This document shows positions 1 to 11,925 of a stretch of 64,000 nucleotides of DNA, one piece after another (within the stretch, counting starts at the first letter, position 1; each line of letters starts with the position of its first letter). This DNA is from Progne subis subis (taxonomy: Eukaryota; Chordata; Aves; Passeriformes; Hirundinidae), in contig JAKJHU010000023.1 of the NCBI GenBank assembly GCA_022316685.1, positions 4,234,692 through 4,298,691 on the forward strand, in the 5' to 3' direction. The notes beneath the pieces are model-generated. The model had not been told where the DNA came from. It saw only the letters and a program-made list of their open reading frames with translations, and did no database searches. Position numbers and translations under genes: made by a program.

Positions 1-2511
1 ACAGCTCACCAGCTGTTTATGTAAAAATTATTTGAAGAAAAACAAGCGTGGCCATATGGCACTCAAGCAATGCAGTGGGAGCATGAAGAATATTTTCTGT
101 AGATTGTAGTAGATAATAGTCATGCTAAGTAGGGTGTCAAATATTGATGGCACATTGTATTAATAGTTAATCTCTCCTTTTATCCTCTAAGTGCCTACAT
201 TTCTTAGCAGCTTGTATGTTGGAAAAAAATTAATAACTTATTATGATGAAGAATTCAATTTTATGGAATGACAAAATATTTAATGTACTGAAGAAGTCCC
301 AAACATTTTCCAATTCAAAAAATATTGTGTCCTCATTTGAATGGCATCAAGCTATTTCATATTAATGAAACACCACCCTTAGAGTTACTACATATTTTTC
401 ATTTGTTTTTTGTTTATTTTTGGGGTTTTAGAACATATTTGGTTCTGCATTCATATTTTGACCTCGAAAATTTATTTCCAGGGGCAAAAAAAAAGGAAAA
501 TCTTCAATTAACTCCTGAAAAAAAGAGCCACAATCTGAAAATCTAAGTTGTCAAAAAGGTTCTGCAGATATTTGTCAACCATAAATGCATGAATCAAAGA
601 TATTAACAATGTTAAATCTTAGGCAAGCCTAGAGCTACCAGATAAAGGATTAAAACAGAGAAGGAAAAGAGCAGCTTGGCAAGAGCCAGTGCTAAGATGC
701 CAAGCTGTAAAGTGAAGCACCATGGAGGTGGGGAGAGGGAATCAAGATGAGCAAATTATTAGGGAATGCTTTTCAACAGCTTGTGTGTGTTTATCCTTAA
801 GTGCATGTGAGCACTTTGTTTCATTTCAGTATAGTGTACTTTTAAATATTGATTCAGACTGAATTCTCACCCTCCACTGGGAAGAGACACTGACACAGAT
901 TCACCTGACACAGACCTATAGGTCATGAGGTGAGAATTTTGGTGAAGTGCCTGTATTCTATTATGATAAACTCCCTCAGGTTCTCTAACTCTCAGTCTAT
1001 TACCTCTGTTTTCACAAGATCAAAACCATTGTAATGCGAGGGTTTTGGGGTTTTTCCCCTACAGTTGGTTAGAAAAACAATATATTATTTCCATGTGTTG
1101 CAAAATGCTTTGGGTTTAGATTTTTGGTGGATTTTTTTAGTATCATGAAACACATTTACAATTGGAATAGAATAGTTTTGCACAGATAGAAATAATAAAT
1201 TTCCCACAATGGTATATAATCCTATAATATCAGTTAGTCTTAAAGGAGTTTGATGGAATGGTCAAACCTTAGCAAATGGCCTGGAGTTAAATAAACTCAG
1301 GTGGGAACTGGATTCCTAAATCAACAGTCTTCCTCTGAGACACAGAATAAGTGAAGATAGACTAATTGGCTTGCAGACTAGGACATTCTGCTTCCTCCAT
1401 GGAGTAAATCCTATTATGGTTACTATATCCATCTGTTAAATGGTTGTATTTTTGCCTGCTGAAAAAAGAATATTTTGAGTTATACTCAGAGAATAGCTTC
1501 TGTTTTCCTTCAGCAAAGGATTCCAGAAGTAAAGGTCTTTCACTGAGGATGTCAAAAACTTAAATTCTCACTGCATCAATCCAAACACTGAACTAATTGT
1601 TCTGGTCTGTGAATAATACAGAAGACATGTCTGAAAAAACTGCCAAGTATTATAGTACCATGGACCATTCTGAATTGATGTATATTTTATAGATGCTTGC
1701 TATCACAGAGACTTAACTTTAATGTTCAAGAGGTTCTTCTGGCCTGTGTTTTCTTCTCTAATCCTATTTTGAACTATGTATTATGATGTGGATTGAAGCA
1801 TGAATCTCATATCTGACTTTTGGTCATGTCACCCACATATAACTGAAAACTGCTTATTTTTAAGATTACTAATGACATTTCCTTTAGAAACTGCATAATT
1901 TTTCAAAACCTATGCACATTAATTTTGGTAGGTCCTAGTCCAGCAAGAGTATGCTGTAGCACTTATCAAACAGGTTTATCTCTAGCTTCTATCTATTCAT
2001 TTAGAGGTACAACCAATTTCAATCCCCTGTGCCTTAACACAAGTACTAAGGCGTACTAGCTTGGCAATATCTTCCAGGCATTTCTTCCCTACTCCATCAT
2101 ATCCTTACCGGCAATAAATTTGACTCAAGTGGGTTTTTTTAAGATTATTCCTCACATCTTGAACTGTTTGGGCACCAGTACTACTAAAACACCACTAGTA
2201 ACAAACATGTCCATTTGCATACTTGTGGCAGCGAGTCTGTGGCATGTTCTGACCTTTCCTTGAGCTTTCTTATCAATCCACATAGAGCTCTCCAGAAAGC
2301 TGCAACTGTTGACAGCCTCTGCTCCTGTCAGGAGAACAAAATACCACATGCTCATCATGCATCCAGCTGTGTATGTTCGTTTTACTTCATGAGCAACAGT
2401 ACAAGTACGTGAATATCAAATGCATCTTCATTTTAGATCAAAACCAGAGGCATAATGCTGAGTTTAAGGATTAGTTATTCCCGATCTACTTGCACCACAT
2501 TTATTTATTTA
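1..2511. other. Unassigned noncoding sequence
   Basis: This AT-rich stretch holds no gene or repeat that I recognise. Short open frames (for example a 68-codon minus-strand frame at 2152-2358) have no recognisable domain. Two 10-bp arms at 862-871 and 929-938 are exact reverse complements, with a 12-bp palindrome between them, but nothing else marks them as a mobile element. It could be intronic or intergenic. Confidence 0.6.
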
Positions 2512-2612
2512 CTCACAGAATCGTTGAGGCTGGAAGGCATCTTTTGAGATTATCTACTCCAATCTTCTGCTCAAACAGGGTCAGCCAGTGCTTACTGACA
2601 AGGATAGCCTTG
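2512..2612 (-). mobile_element. CR1 LINE, short 3'-end fragment
   Basis: Read on the plus strand, the segment opens with the complement of a CR1 3' tail (cacagaatcgttgaggctgg), continues with a form of the usual 'gatcatctagtccaaccccctgctc' block, and ends in the 'caggg-tca' block. CR1 is the dominant non-LTR retrotransposon of birds and normally inserts as 5'-truncated copies. Only about 100 bp of the 3' UTR remains. The copy is diverged and noncoding. Family assignment is from recognition of the 3' UTR; the subfamily was not determined. Confidence 0.75.
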
Positions 2613-5600
2613 GCACAGTAAAAATGTAAAAATTTAAAAATACAGATTAGAAAGTATTTCACTTTGCAGAACTAAGCCAAAGTCTTGGAAAAGCTGACTG
2701 AAAATTTAGAACTACCATAATAAATACATGACTGGCTGTATCTTTTGCATGTTTTTATGAAAAATTCTAAAGAAATAGTGTATTCGCTTCATCCAAACTT
2801 CAACTGTGTATTGATTTCTCTCCATTGTTTCTAAAATATTTTTTTAAAATCATCTTTTTTAAATAGAAATTTGCTTTTGAAAAATTCTGTTTAGTGTTTC
2901 CTCAGTTTTATGAAAGTGTACTCATTGCTACTGTTACTGTAGAGTAATTTCAGTGCCTGAAATTTATTTTTGTTAAAACCTGGTTCATGCCAGAGAAAAA
3001 GACAGCAGAGGATTCCATTTTTTTGATCATATTATCCTTCCCTCGCATTCTGTTGTTATCCTTAGGGCTCTTAATGATGTTAAAAGGAAAGAACTGGAGG
3101 CTTTGTTATGCTCAAGAAACGGCATTCCAGCTCCCAGTGCTGCTGATTGTGTCAAGCTTTTGTCAGCTCTAATTAGAAGGGAACCCCCAGATTTCAGGTG
3201 AGGATGTCACCCTTTATATCTGCTGCCCATTTGGGAGGGAGGGATTGCTTGGCTAAGTTGTCAGACAGTGCCAAACCCTTATGTGGCATTAGCAAGGATC
3301 TTCTGGCCGGCAGCATGGCTGCAGTCTCTTGAGGTCACTATTAATATGTCTGTGTGGGTTTCAAATGTGGGCAAGATGTAAAGCAAATGTAAAGATTTTA
3401 CCTTGGAAATAGAAATTTCTGGGAACTGTGAAGATCTGCAATATATTTTGTACCTCTTTCAACTACCAATTTATAACATGATTCTTTCATTAGTTAAATA
3501 AATCTCTAAAAAAGCAGGTTCTTTTATATTCCCTTAGTATTTCTTCAGTACTTTCTCTCTAAACATTTTACATTAAAAATGACAGAACTTGTTCTCTAAA
3601 CCTGTTATGAATCATTTGGCATAAAATAAGCATTTAAAAGTCATAATAAATATAGAGAAATATGTGAAGCTGAAAGATGCCAGATTAACTAATTAAATTC
3701 TTTGTAATATGCTTGATTGATAGAAATTTTTTTTCTTTGTAAGTTGTTGAACCATAAATTTTCAGTTGATTGTCCTGCTGTTTCTCAGATTTTGAACAAT
3801 AGAGAGATATGTTTGTATGTAATAAAACTTTTGACCAAAGAAAAGGCTTAGGAAAAAAATGTTGTGATAAATAGGTTTTCCTCAAAACTACATTATTTTG
3901 TCTACTAGCATCTGCTTTTGTTAGCACAAGAGAGAAGAAATTTGAGGTAAAAGGGTGCCAAACTACTTGATGGGACCTGTCTGTATGGGAATTGCAGTGA
4001 AAGGAGATTCCATCTATTTCAGGCAGCATCATGGGATCCAAAGAACCAGCACACATTAAAAAGTGGACTGTTATATTGTGAGCTTTTTGAAATATCCCAG
4101 ATAAAGGGATCAAAGTCATGGTGAGCCACAGTTGTCTGCCTGATAAATACTCTAGTGCAGGAAAATTCACATACCTACACTTTAGTGTTTCTCCTCCCAA
4201 ATAGACAGGAACACAAATGTCAGCAAAATCACACTAAAAATATGAAAGCAAATTGCAGAGGATGAATCTCCTGGAAAGATTCTCTCCCCCTGCACCTCCC
4301 ACAATTGTATCTCTAATTATATCAGACTGGAAAAGAATAAACTTTGAGACATCAAGGTTTCTCAGTTTGATATCTGTGTGGAAACTGAGAAAAAGCAAAA
4401 GTAATCCACAGCATTCCAGTGTTCATACACTCTCTATGTCATGTACTCTAACACCTACCTCATTAAATGGGTCTGCTCTGTCCATCCCTACCATTCTCTC
4501 TGTTGAAAGGCAGCTCAGATATTCTTAAGATGAAAAAAAAAAAAAAAAAAAAAAAAAAAGAAAGCAAAGAACATCAAGGAGAACAAAGTGCAGACATGCA
4601 AAGAAACATTTTGAACTCCTGTAATTTAATACATTTTAAATCAATATTATCTTTTCATTGTAGACTTTAGTACCCAATGGTCAACAGTTGCCATTTAGTT
4701 AAAATGACCACCATTTACTTTTCCTATTGAGCTTCTTGGCAACAGCTTTTCTTTCATTGCCACTTTTTGACAGTTTTATTGTCCCAAGCCATTGAAGTCA
4801 GAGGAAACAATAGATGAAACAGTAGCACTGTAGAATAAACTCATATTTAACACTATTCCTTCCAGCTATTCTGCCTAAAAATACTGTACAAAAAGGTTGA
4901 TTTTTTTTTTTTTTTTTAAGAAGTTGCTCTGCCTTGTAGAAGATAATATTTTCTGATTATTTCCCAGCCTCTTCAAGAGACCAAGAAAAGACAAAGTCTT
5001 GGTATCACAGCTGTTACTCATACTAAAGCACTAAAGACTATCAGCAGTGCCTGAGAGCTGTTGACATCAAAGTTTCTCGGTAGATCAAATTACATTTTAA
5101 CTTATGTTTGATGTTTATTTTGAGGAAAATCAGAACGAGTGAAGAGTTACTGGGTCAACCTAGACAGACAAAAGTCAAGGAGATTGGAATATTTCCAACA
5201 GACAGATTGTGTTCTGTAGTGTTTTGTTAGCAGTCTTACTCAGAAACAGAAACCTTTCCCAGATGTCAAGGCTGTCAGGCAAGAAATTGGTCAGAATATT
5301 CAGGTCAAGTTATTTGTTTCCTTTCTAAGATGCACTCCAACTCACAAATTTCCTCAGCACATTATGAGCAGCACCTCCACCTAAGGGTGCCTTTACACTA
5401 ATTGGTCCTCTTATTACACAGTGCCCCTTACCAAAAGAAAGGTTAAGACCCAGAGATAGGAGGCCATTTGGGCAATATTGACCAATAGAGTGTCTCCCTT
5501 GAAAACTGCATTCTTAAGTAATTCTGATACCTGCAACAGGTACAGGCAATTCAGCACTTAGAAATGGGTTAATAATTAGATCAGGAACTATTTACAGAGT

Positions 5601-5710
5601 ATATTACTGTATTGAAAGTGAGGAATGAAATTTCAAGCATAGTAGAAAAAGTAGAAGCATAGTAGAATTTCAAGATAGTAGAAAAACAGTAGCAATATGT
5701 TAATGATATT
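2613..5710. other. Unassigned noncoding sequence with one long A-tract
   Basis: No recognised gene or element. The longest minus-strand frame outside a repeat in the window (171 codons, 3685-4200) lies here, but it matches no family I know and is compatible with chance. About 2987-3340 is less AT-biased than its surroundings and contains homeodomain-like TAATTAG and several short palindromic motifs, so it is a candidate for noncoding conservation only. The A-tract at 4533 is listed separately. Confidence 0.55.
4533..4559. repeat. Poly-A tract (27 A)
   Basis: An uninterrupted run of 27 A. No retrocopy body is recognisable upstream, so it is treated as a homopolymer rather than a retrotransposon tail. 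Confidence 0.95.
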
Positions 5711-5768
5711 TTAAAAAAAACAAAAAAAAAGAAACAAACAAACAAACAAAAAAAAAAAACCAAAAAAA

Positions 5769-5807
<39 letters not shown>

Positions 5808-5830
5808 AAAAAAAAAAAAACCAAAAAAAC
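5711..5830. repeat. A-rich low-complexity tract
   Basis: About 120 bp that are almost entirely A, with occasional C or G. A (AAAC)n section sits at about 5733-5750 and a run of more than 30 A follows at about 5772. On the complementary strand this gives a meaningless Phe-rich frame. No gene-like sequence precedes it. The length of the homopolymer part is likely to be unstable or mis-assembled. Confidence 0.95.
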
Positions 5831-5838
5831 ACCACCAC

Positions 5839-7090
5839 CCTGTGCAAGGATGTATTAAGATGCCACTAAAAAAATCTTGTACTTCCCATTGCCATCCAAA
5901 TTCCTGGAAGGAGTTACACTCAGGGATTAATCTTTAGGAAATTATCATTACTCTTACCCAATAGACTTATTTGTGTATATTAAACCTTGGATTTCAAGTT
6001 CTATAGGAAATACATTAAAAAATGCAGCATGTACTTTCATACAAATGTGTTATATGACAGATGTTTCCTCTTCATTGTATGAAATGAAATTAACACTGTA
6101 CTTCTCTGAAAAGAAAATTTAAGCCCAGACTCCTGAACAGAACATCTGTGTTGCTTTGGCACTTTGCTGTATGAAATGAAAAATAATTTCACACTCCTAG
6201 TACAAGCAGGTTCCATCAATATACAAAGCATGATGCAGTTGTCAGCAGCAACTTTGGCTTTCTTAAAAGTATGTATGTTAAAAATCCCAGCTCATATTGC
6301 ATTTTCCTGTGTTCTGAAAAGATGAATCAGGATGTGGGTCCAGCAGAGGAAAGCAGAACTAAACCCAGTAGAGGTATTTTTGTATTTTGCTCTGATTTAC
6401 TCCAGTGTGCTAGGTTAGAATAATTTTGTTAATCCCACCCGGCAAATTAAAATTGCGGAATGGAATAAAAAAATAATCTGCCAGCAAGTAGTAAGAAAAG
6501 TAAAAATGTATATTATACACAATAATGTGTTAAACAGTATTTTTACTTATGATAACCCCTCCATATCCTACCAGTGGAGAAATGTAACAATTCAATTATA
6601 TCTGGAACACCAATTAGGAGTGGAAGCAGGGATGTCAATAGCTATCATTTGAAACCAGAACCATGTGAGGCATTATAGATGATAACAACAGCAATAATTG
6701 TTTCTTTGCAGGTTCACTGTTTCTTAATTAGATGGATTGTAATCAGAAATATAAAGTTCTGCAAGTTGGCGCAGCTCCACTGATTTCCACCTTTAGTGGG
6801 CCTTTTCTTCCCTTTCAGATGAATAAAAAGACACAGGGAGTGGCAAGTGCAGTAAAAAATAAAGACAACACAGGGGGATGGTAAAGGGGAGCTCTAAAAA
6901 GACATTTTAAACTATATTTAGTTTTTTATTTATTTAAGATGAAGGCAAACTTTAAGAAATATCACAATTTATGTTCTTAGGAGTATACACCAACATCATA
7001 TGCTGGATGATCACATTAAGGATGTCAGTAGAAATTAAAAAAATAAGATTTCAAAGCAAAATGAAATGTGTACCTCCCCAAAATGCAATT
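5839..7090. other. Unassigned noncoding sequence
   Basis: No recognised gene or mobile element. The patch around 6760-6870 is less AT-rich and vaguely recalls old amniote interspersed repeats ('gcagctccactgatttcca'), but the match is too short to annotate. Confidence 0.55.
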
Positions 7091-7096
7091 TTGGCC

Positions 7097-7210
7097 TTAT
7101 ATTATATTATATTTTTTATATTTATATATATATAGATAGATAGATAGATAGATATAGATATATTATATATATATTATATAATTAGAATATATATTATATT
7201 ATATATTATG
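7097..7210. repeat. Compound AT / GATA microsatellite
   Basis: A run of TA and TTATA units flanks about six GATA (TAGA) tetranucleotides at about 7132-7160, followed by further ATATT units. It is simple-sequence DNA formed by slippage and is not coding. It is likely to be length-polymorphic. Confidence 0.9.
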
Positions 7211-7331
7211 ATCACTTATCAATACAGTGATAAGCAGAAAGGTTTATGGTACATAAGCACCCTGCATAGCAACCTGGTCTGGGATTTAATTATATACACA
7301 AAATAGAAGGAGATTATTTTGCATTGCCCAA

Positions 7332-7359
7332 CACCATTCTAAAAACACCATTCTAAAAA
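7332..7359. repeat. Two-copy 14-bp tandem repeat
   Basis: The unit caccattctaaaaa occurs twice in direct succession. It is a minor local duplication with no recognised function. Confidence 0.85.
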
Positions 7360-7501
7360 CAGGATTGTGAAACACAGAGTAGTTCTTTTAAATTATGAGA
7401 TCTATAGGGAAATTCATTAATTTCAGTAAGAAATAAATAATTTTGGAAAGTCTGAATAGATTACAAATTGCTAAAAATCAATTTGCATTTGCTGCTGTAC
7501 G

Positions 7502-8069
7502 TGTCATGGCTAAGAAAGAGCTGTTTTTCATCCATAGTAGCTGATAAGGTGCTAATTTTTGAGGTTGTGATGTGTTGACCACAGAGGAATGTTTCATTTA
7601 TTGCTGAACAGTACTTGTACAGAGCCAAGGACTTTTCTGGTCCTCACCCCACCCCACCAGAGAGCAGGCTGGGGGTGCACACAGAGCTAGGAGGGGACAC
7701 AGCTGAGACAGCTGACCCCACAGACCCAAGGGACATCTCATACCCTATGGCCTCATGGTCCGCATTAAAATCTGGGCAAAATATAAGAGCGGGAGATTCA
7801 GAGTTACAGTGTTTTGTCTTGCCGAGTTCTAAGTGAGGGATCCTGGCTTCCCTGGAGATGGCTGAACACCTGCCTGCCCATGGGAAGTGTGAATGAATCC
7901 CTGTTTTGCTTTGGTTGTGCATGCAGCATTTCCTTTCCACATTAAACTGTCTTTATCTGAAAGCACAAGTTTTCTCAAATTTGCTCTTCTAATACTCTCC
8001 CCAATCTCAACATAAGGGAGTGAGCAAGTAGTGGTGTGGGGCTGACCTGCCTACCAAAGTTAAATCCCA
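7502..8069 (+). mobile_element. Old avian ERV solo LTR (dispersed family, copy 1)
   Basis: This segment resembles a retroviral LTR family that I know as common in bird genomes. It begins TGTC, carries 'catagtagctg' and 'ttgctgaacagt' near the 5' side, then a 'gagagcaggctgggggtgcac' block, a 'catacc.tatgg' block, 'gatggctgaacacctgcctgcccatggg', and 'cattaaactgtctttatct' before the 3' side. The last block contains an ATTAAA polyadenylation-type signal. Frames of 73 and 98 codons overlap the LTR and are not genes. No internal gag, pol or env sequence is adjacent, so this is a solo LTR. Target duplications are no longer evident. The Repbase name is not assigned. Related copies lie at 18782, 22781, 26611 and 33800. 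Confidence 0.8.
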
Positions 8070-9197
8070 GGCAGCTGGGAGGAATTAAATGAAGTATTGC
8101 AAAAATTCAAACTTTAATTCATCCCATTTTAATATTAGTGTAAAAGTTCTAAAATGCATTAAGTCCTTAAATACATAAGTTTTTCGATTGGTTTTAAATT
8201 CTATAGAGTGTAGGGATTGATTACTTTATACATATTTAGCTAGACTGAGGTAATTATAGGAAAAGAGATTGTTCACCCAAAGAAAGCAGCTCTGTCAGTT
8301 GATTTTTTTCATCCTTTTAATTGCAAAAGACATTACTGGTACAATAAACCAAAAAAAACCATCACTGGTACAGTAAAACCAAGTTAGGGTTTTGTGCTTC
8401 AGGGAGCAGTTTTAAAGCAGGGATTCTGTAGGCATTGGAGAAATTAGCAATGGAAGTGATGCTGTCAGGGAAATTCTCAAGTTGGCCATTGCAATTGCTT
8501 TCACCTATCAAGCTACATTTTTTTCAAAATCCTAATAAAAATAAGTACTTCATAAAGAAGTCATCATTTTTATGTAAGATGAGATGGAAATTAAAGGAAG
8601 AATAGAATTAATAAATGCCTAGTAAAATCCATCATATGCAAATAACAGATCAGGAGGTGTGTTGGGTTCTTTTAATACTAATTGGATTTTGCAATTGTTT
8701 TCCACTAATTTGACTATAAGATACACAGAATTAGGGCTCTACATTTACTGAAGAGGGAGTTCACTTACACAGCTATTCAAATTTTCAGAAATGTGTTTTC
8801 CCTTACAAAATCCCCACAACTTCTGCAATATTAACTTAACAAGTTTATATGTGACATTTGGAAATTTGTCAAATAATTAATGGAAAAATAATAGTCAGAA
8901 AAATTAAAGCACTAATAATTTTGGGCTGTTTTGATCATTTAGTCTTTCCAATTACAGTTTCTTTTTGACATTCAATTTTTTCCACCACTGTCTCAATTTT
9001 TTAAAAAAATCCTTTTTTTTCTCATTGAAAAACTAACAACTTGTAGTGGAAAAGCTGATATATGACAGTAAAAATAAGCTTTATAACAACAGCTATTAAA
9101 TAAATATTAATACTGCTTAATGTGGTATTAGATTCTTGCTAATCATTTTGGGCAAAAAAATAATTGCCTAATAAATAACGTTCTGGCACTGCATCCG
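8070..9197. other. Unassigned noncoding sequence
   Basis: AT-rich sequence with no recognised gene or element except one copy of a 51-bp segment (8731-8781) that recurs at 12562, annotated separately. Confidence 0.6.
8731..8781. repeat. 51-bp dispersed direct repeat, copy A
   Basis: Bases 8731-8781 match 12562-12612 at 50 of 51 positions, in the same orientation, 3.8 kb apart. The only difference is A versus G at the 45th base. The flanks on both sides are unrelated. The segment begins ttagggctctacatttactg. I do not recognise it as part of a known repeat. Confidence 0.9.
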
Positions 9198-9264
9198 TGG
9201 TGTTTTGAGTTTTTGGGGTTTGTTTTGGGGGGGATTTGTTTGGTGGTTTGGTTTGTTGTTATTT
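9198..9264. repeat. T/G-rich low-complexity tract
   Basis: An irregular mixture of TTTG, TTTGG and G-runs (a run of seven or more G near 9227) on the plus strand. Similar tracts, all T/G on the plus strand, occur at 36874, 43366 and 60129. Confidence 0.85.
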
Positions 9265-9635
9265 TAAAAGAAATATATGTGTATATATATGTTTTGAGTG
9301 GTTGCAGTTGTGTTTCTTTCTTTGCAAGACATCGCTTTAGATCTTGAACTTATGGAACACTTTTTGATGTTTCTCTTTAAGTCTTTCTTCCCTTCCTTCA
9401 TGGCATGTATTTCCTAATTCTTTCCTGCAAGGACTATGCTCATCATAGTTACATGCAGCAAAGCTTGATAACTGACAGAAGAGTTGGTTGGTGTCACTCA
9501 AAAAACTCAGAGAGCACTGAGAATTTCATTGCTAATCCAGCTTTATTTTGGCCACAATTAGCAAATGGCAGGTTTCATCAAAGACTGGTGGAGCCCTCTG
9601 CAGAAGCTGGGCAGCAATCTTTTCCAAATGTTTAG

Positions 9636-9693
9636 TGGATCCTTGCTGAATAAAGCAATTTCATTGGATCCTTGCTGAATAAAGCAAATTCAT
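9636..9693 (+). repeat. 29-bp tandem duplication containing AATAAAG
   Basis: Two successive 29-bp units (9636-9664 and 9665-9693) beginning tggatccttgctgaataaag are identical at 28 of 29 positions. Each carries an AATAAA hexamer. The unit could be the polyadenylation part of a decayed LTR, but no LTR body is recognised upstream. Confidence 0.9.
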
Positions 9694-9737
9694 TTTGTGT
9701 GGTCAATCACTGTATCCAAAGAAGATAAGTGAACCTG

Positions 9738-10135
9738 GTGGAGGATCTAGAGAAGCCCTGTGAGGCATCACTGAGAGAACTGAGGAAAGAAAGTTCTCTA
9801 AATTGTTCTCTAAAACTACTTGAAATGAGGCTATTGTGAGGTGGATGATGGCCTCTTCTCCCAAGTAGCAAGAGATAGGATGAGAAAAATGCCCCCATGT
9901 TGCATCAGAGGAGGTTTAGACTGGATATTAGGAAAAAAGTTATTTGTCAAAAGAACTAGTAAACACAGGAAGAGGCTGCCCAGGGAAGTGATGGAGTCAC
10001 CACCGTGGAGGTATTTAAAACACATGTAGACGTTGCACTTTAGGGACATGGCTTAGTGGTGGACTTGGTAGTCTTTTGTTAATGGTTGGATCTAAAAGGT
10101 ATTTTCCAACCTAAATGATTCCAGGATTCTATAAT
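9738..10135 (+). mobile_element. CR1 LINE, 3' end
   Basis: The segment contains the usual CR1 sequence from the end of ORF2 into the 3' UTR: 'gtgaggtgg', 'tctcttctcccaagta', 'ggaggtttagactggatatta', 'aggctgcccagggaagtgatgg', 'ggtatttaaaa', 'gacttggtagt', 'tccaacctaaatgattcc' and the closing 'aggattctataatct', which corresponds to the short 3'-terminal repeat of CR1. It is 5'-truncated. The C-terminal ORF2 residues are broken by stop codons. The left boundary is approximate. Confidence 0.92.
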
Positions 10136-11727
10136 CTAGAAGCCTCCAAGCTTTGTATAGAAAATTACTTTCCTCTCTTTCTTTCTTTAACCTGGTTTGA
10201 GTGTAATGTAGGAACATAAACCTTAAACCATAAATCTGTTCATCCAAACTTCTGTCATTTCATGTCCATACTAATAAGTGTATATCCCCAAGGTCATCTG
10301 TAAGGCAGAAATGAACATAATTTCTCAAAATCCATGATGAATTTAGGCATACTTCTTCCTTTTATTAAAAATACAGTCCTTCTAAGGCTAATGGAAAATC
10401 TGAGATAATAGGAACAAAATATTGAATTCATTATTATTGTTATTATAATTTCTGAGAAGATTTATACCCTTTATGGGACTGACTATATGTTATTTAAATC
10501 AAATGAATATTTTCAATGATATCTACAGGAGCAGAGCAAACCTCCTCTATGAATGTCACACTGCAATGACAGAGAAATTTGGAGAGGTGTGAAGGATTTT
10601 TTGACCTCTGTGCTCTTTTGCCTTTTGTTTAGTTTTGATGAAAATTATTAAGGATTTTTCAGAGAAAATTATGTTCAGAACTTACTGTACAAGAAGAAAG
10701 CATTTGAGATTGATAAAGCAATGAATGTATATAAGAAAGGCTTCTGGGCAATTTTCAGTTGCACTCTGGGCAATTAGACACCCACCTTTAATTAAAAGTC
10801 AGTGGAGCTTAGTGACTAAGTACCACTCATGAGTTTTAAAGTATCATTTAATTAATAGAGGAATGAATTAAAAAAAAAAAAAAAAAAAAAAAGGTAAGGG
10901 GAGACCACATTTGAGTTGAAAGAAGTAGATTTCTGTGGGTCTGAAATGTTTAGACTGAAAAAGTGTCATTAAAATATTTCTGTAAGGCAGATTAAGAGAA
11001 AAACAGGTTAGTGCAGAATAAAATTGAAAAGAAATGGAACAGTCGAAGTTTCTGGTTGACTAGAAATCTGCCACTGAGCAGCAAACTATGCTAGGACTTT
11101 TATGTGAACAGTAAGATCATGGAGTTAGAGCTGCTTCTTCCCTCCTACTGCTTTGCACTGCATGAAAGAAAAGACATGGCATTTTGGTTGTTGGGGAGAA
11201 GATGCTGCAGTTCCAAGCAATGAGAGGCCCTGCATGGTGAACAGAGCTGGAGAGATGGGGAGAGGCTGATGGCTGAGGCTTAAACAGCACATTCTGGGAA
11301 GGACAGTGGCCATTAAGCCATGTGCCAGTTGCCTCCACCATTTGAGGCTGTGTCTGTCTCACCACAACTCACCCCCAGAGTAAGCAGACCTTCAGTCTGA
11401 GCCCCAGAGCATAGAAAAGTCACAGGAGGGTAGGTGGATGTTCTTCTGTAGTGGATCCGCCCCACACCTGAAAGGCAAAGAGGAGTACTAAATGTACAGA
11501 GAGCAATAAATTCAGTGCCAACAAGTGCTGACAACTACACAAGCAAATGTACACATATAAAAAAATCTATTCTCAAATTTTTTTGCTGCAGTTCCAAGCA
11601 AATGAAAACTTAGTAAACAGTAAAGGCTTTGGAAAGGATCTTGGAAATTGTTGATATAGGTCATTCCACTTCCTGGAATATACCTACTGTAGCAAGAAAT
11701 AATGTTGCTGAAGGTACTAGAAATCAC
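10136..11727. other. Unassigned noncoding sequence
   Basis: No recognised gene. A 23-A homopolymer lies at 10870-10892. About 11117-11480 is G+C-richer than its surroundings and open for 60-80 codons in more than one minus-strand frame, without recognisable protein similarity. It may be an unrecognised old repeat or a conserved noncoding patch. Confidence 0.55.
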
Positions 11728-11925
11728 GAAAAATAGGACTGGAAGGAAATTCAAGGGATCATCTCATCCTGCCTTCTGGCCTAAGGCAAGATAAATTCTA
11801 CGTAAACTGTTCCTAACAGTTTTGTCAAAGATACTCTTAAAAACCTGAAGTGATAGAGAACTCCAGAGCATCCTTTGGCATTCTGCTGATTTAAGTCCTT
11901 CCTTAATATAAGAAGTATTTGTAAC
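11728..11925 (-). mobile_element. Ancient CR1-like LINE, 3'-end relic
   Basis: On the plus strand the order of motifs follows the reverse complement of old sauropsid CR1 3' ends: 'aggactggaagg', 'gggatcatctcatcctgcctt', a spaced 'aaactgttcctaacag' block, 'cttaaaaacctgaagtga' and 'gaactccagagcatcctttggca'. The copy is much more diverged than the other CR1 fragments, so it should be an older insertion. It is noncoding and its boundaries are approximate. Confidence 0.65.

Noticed and set aside
862..938. 10-bp inverted arms (aattctcacc / ggtgagaatt) as the ends of a small transposon
   Set aside because: No flanking duplication, no second copy in the window, and no family resemblance.
3685..4200. 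171-codon minus-strand open frame as a gene
   Set aside because: No recognisable domain, family, signal peptide or splice context, and one frame of this length is roughly what chance allows in 64 kb on two strands. Only cross-species coding conservation would revive it.
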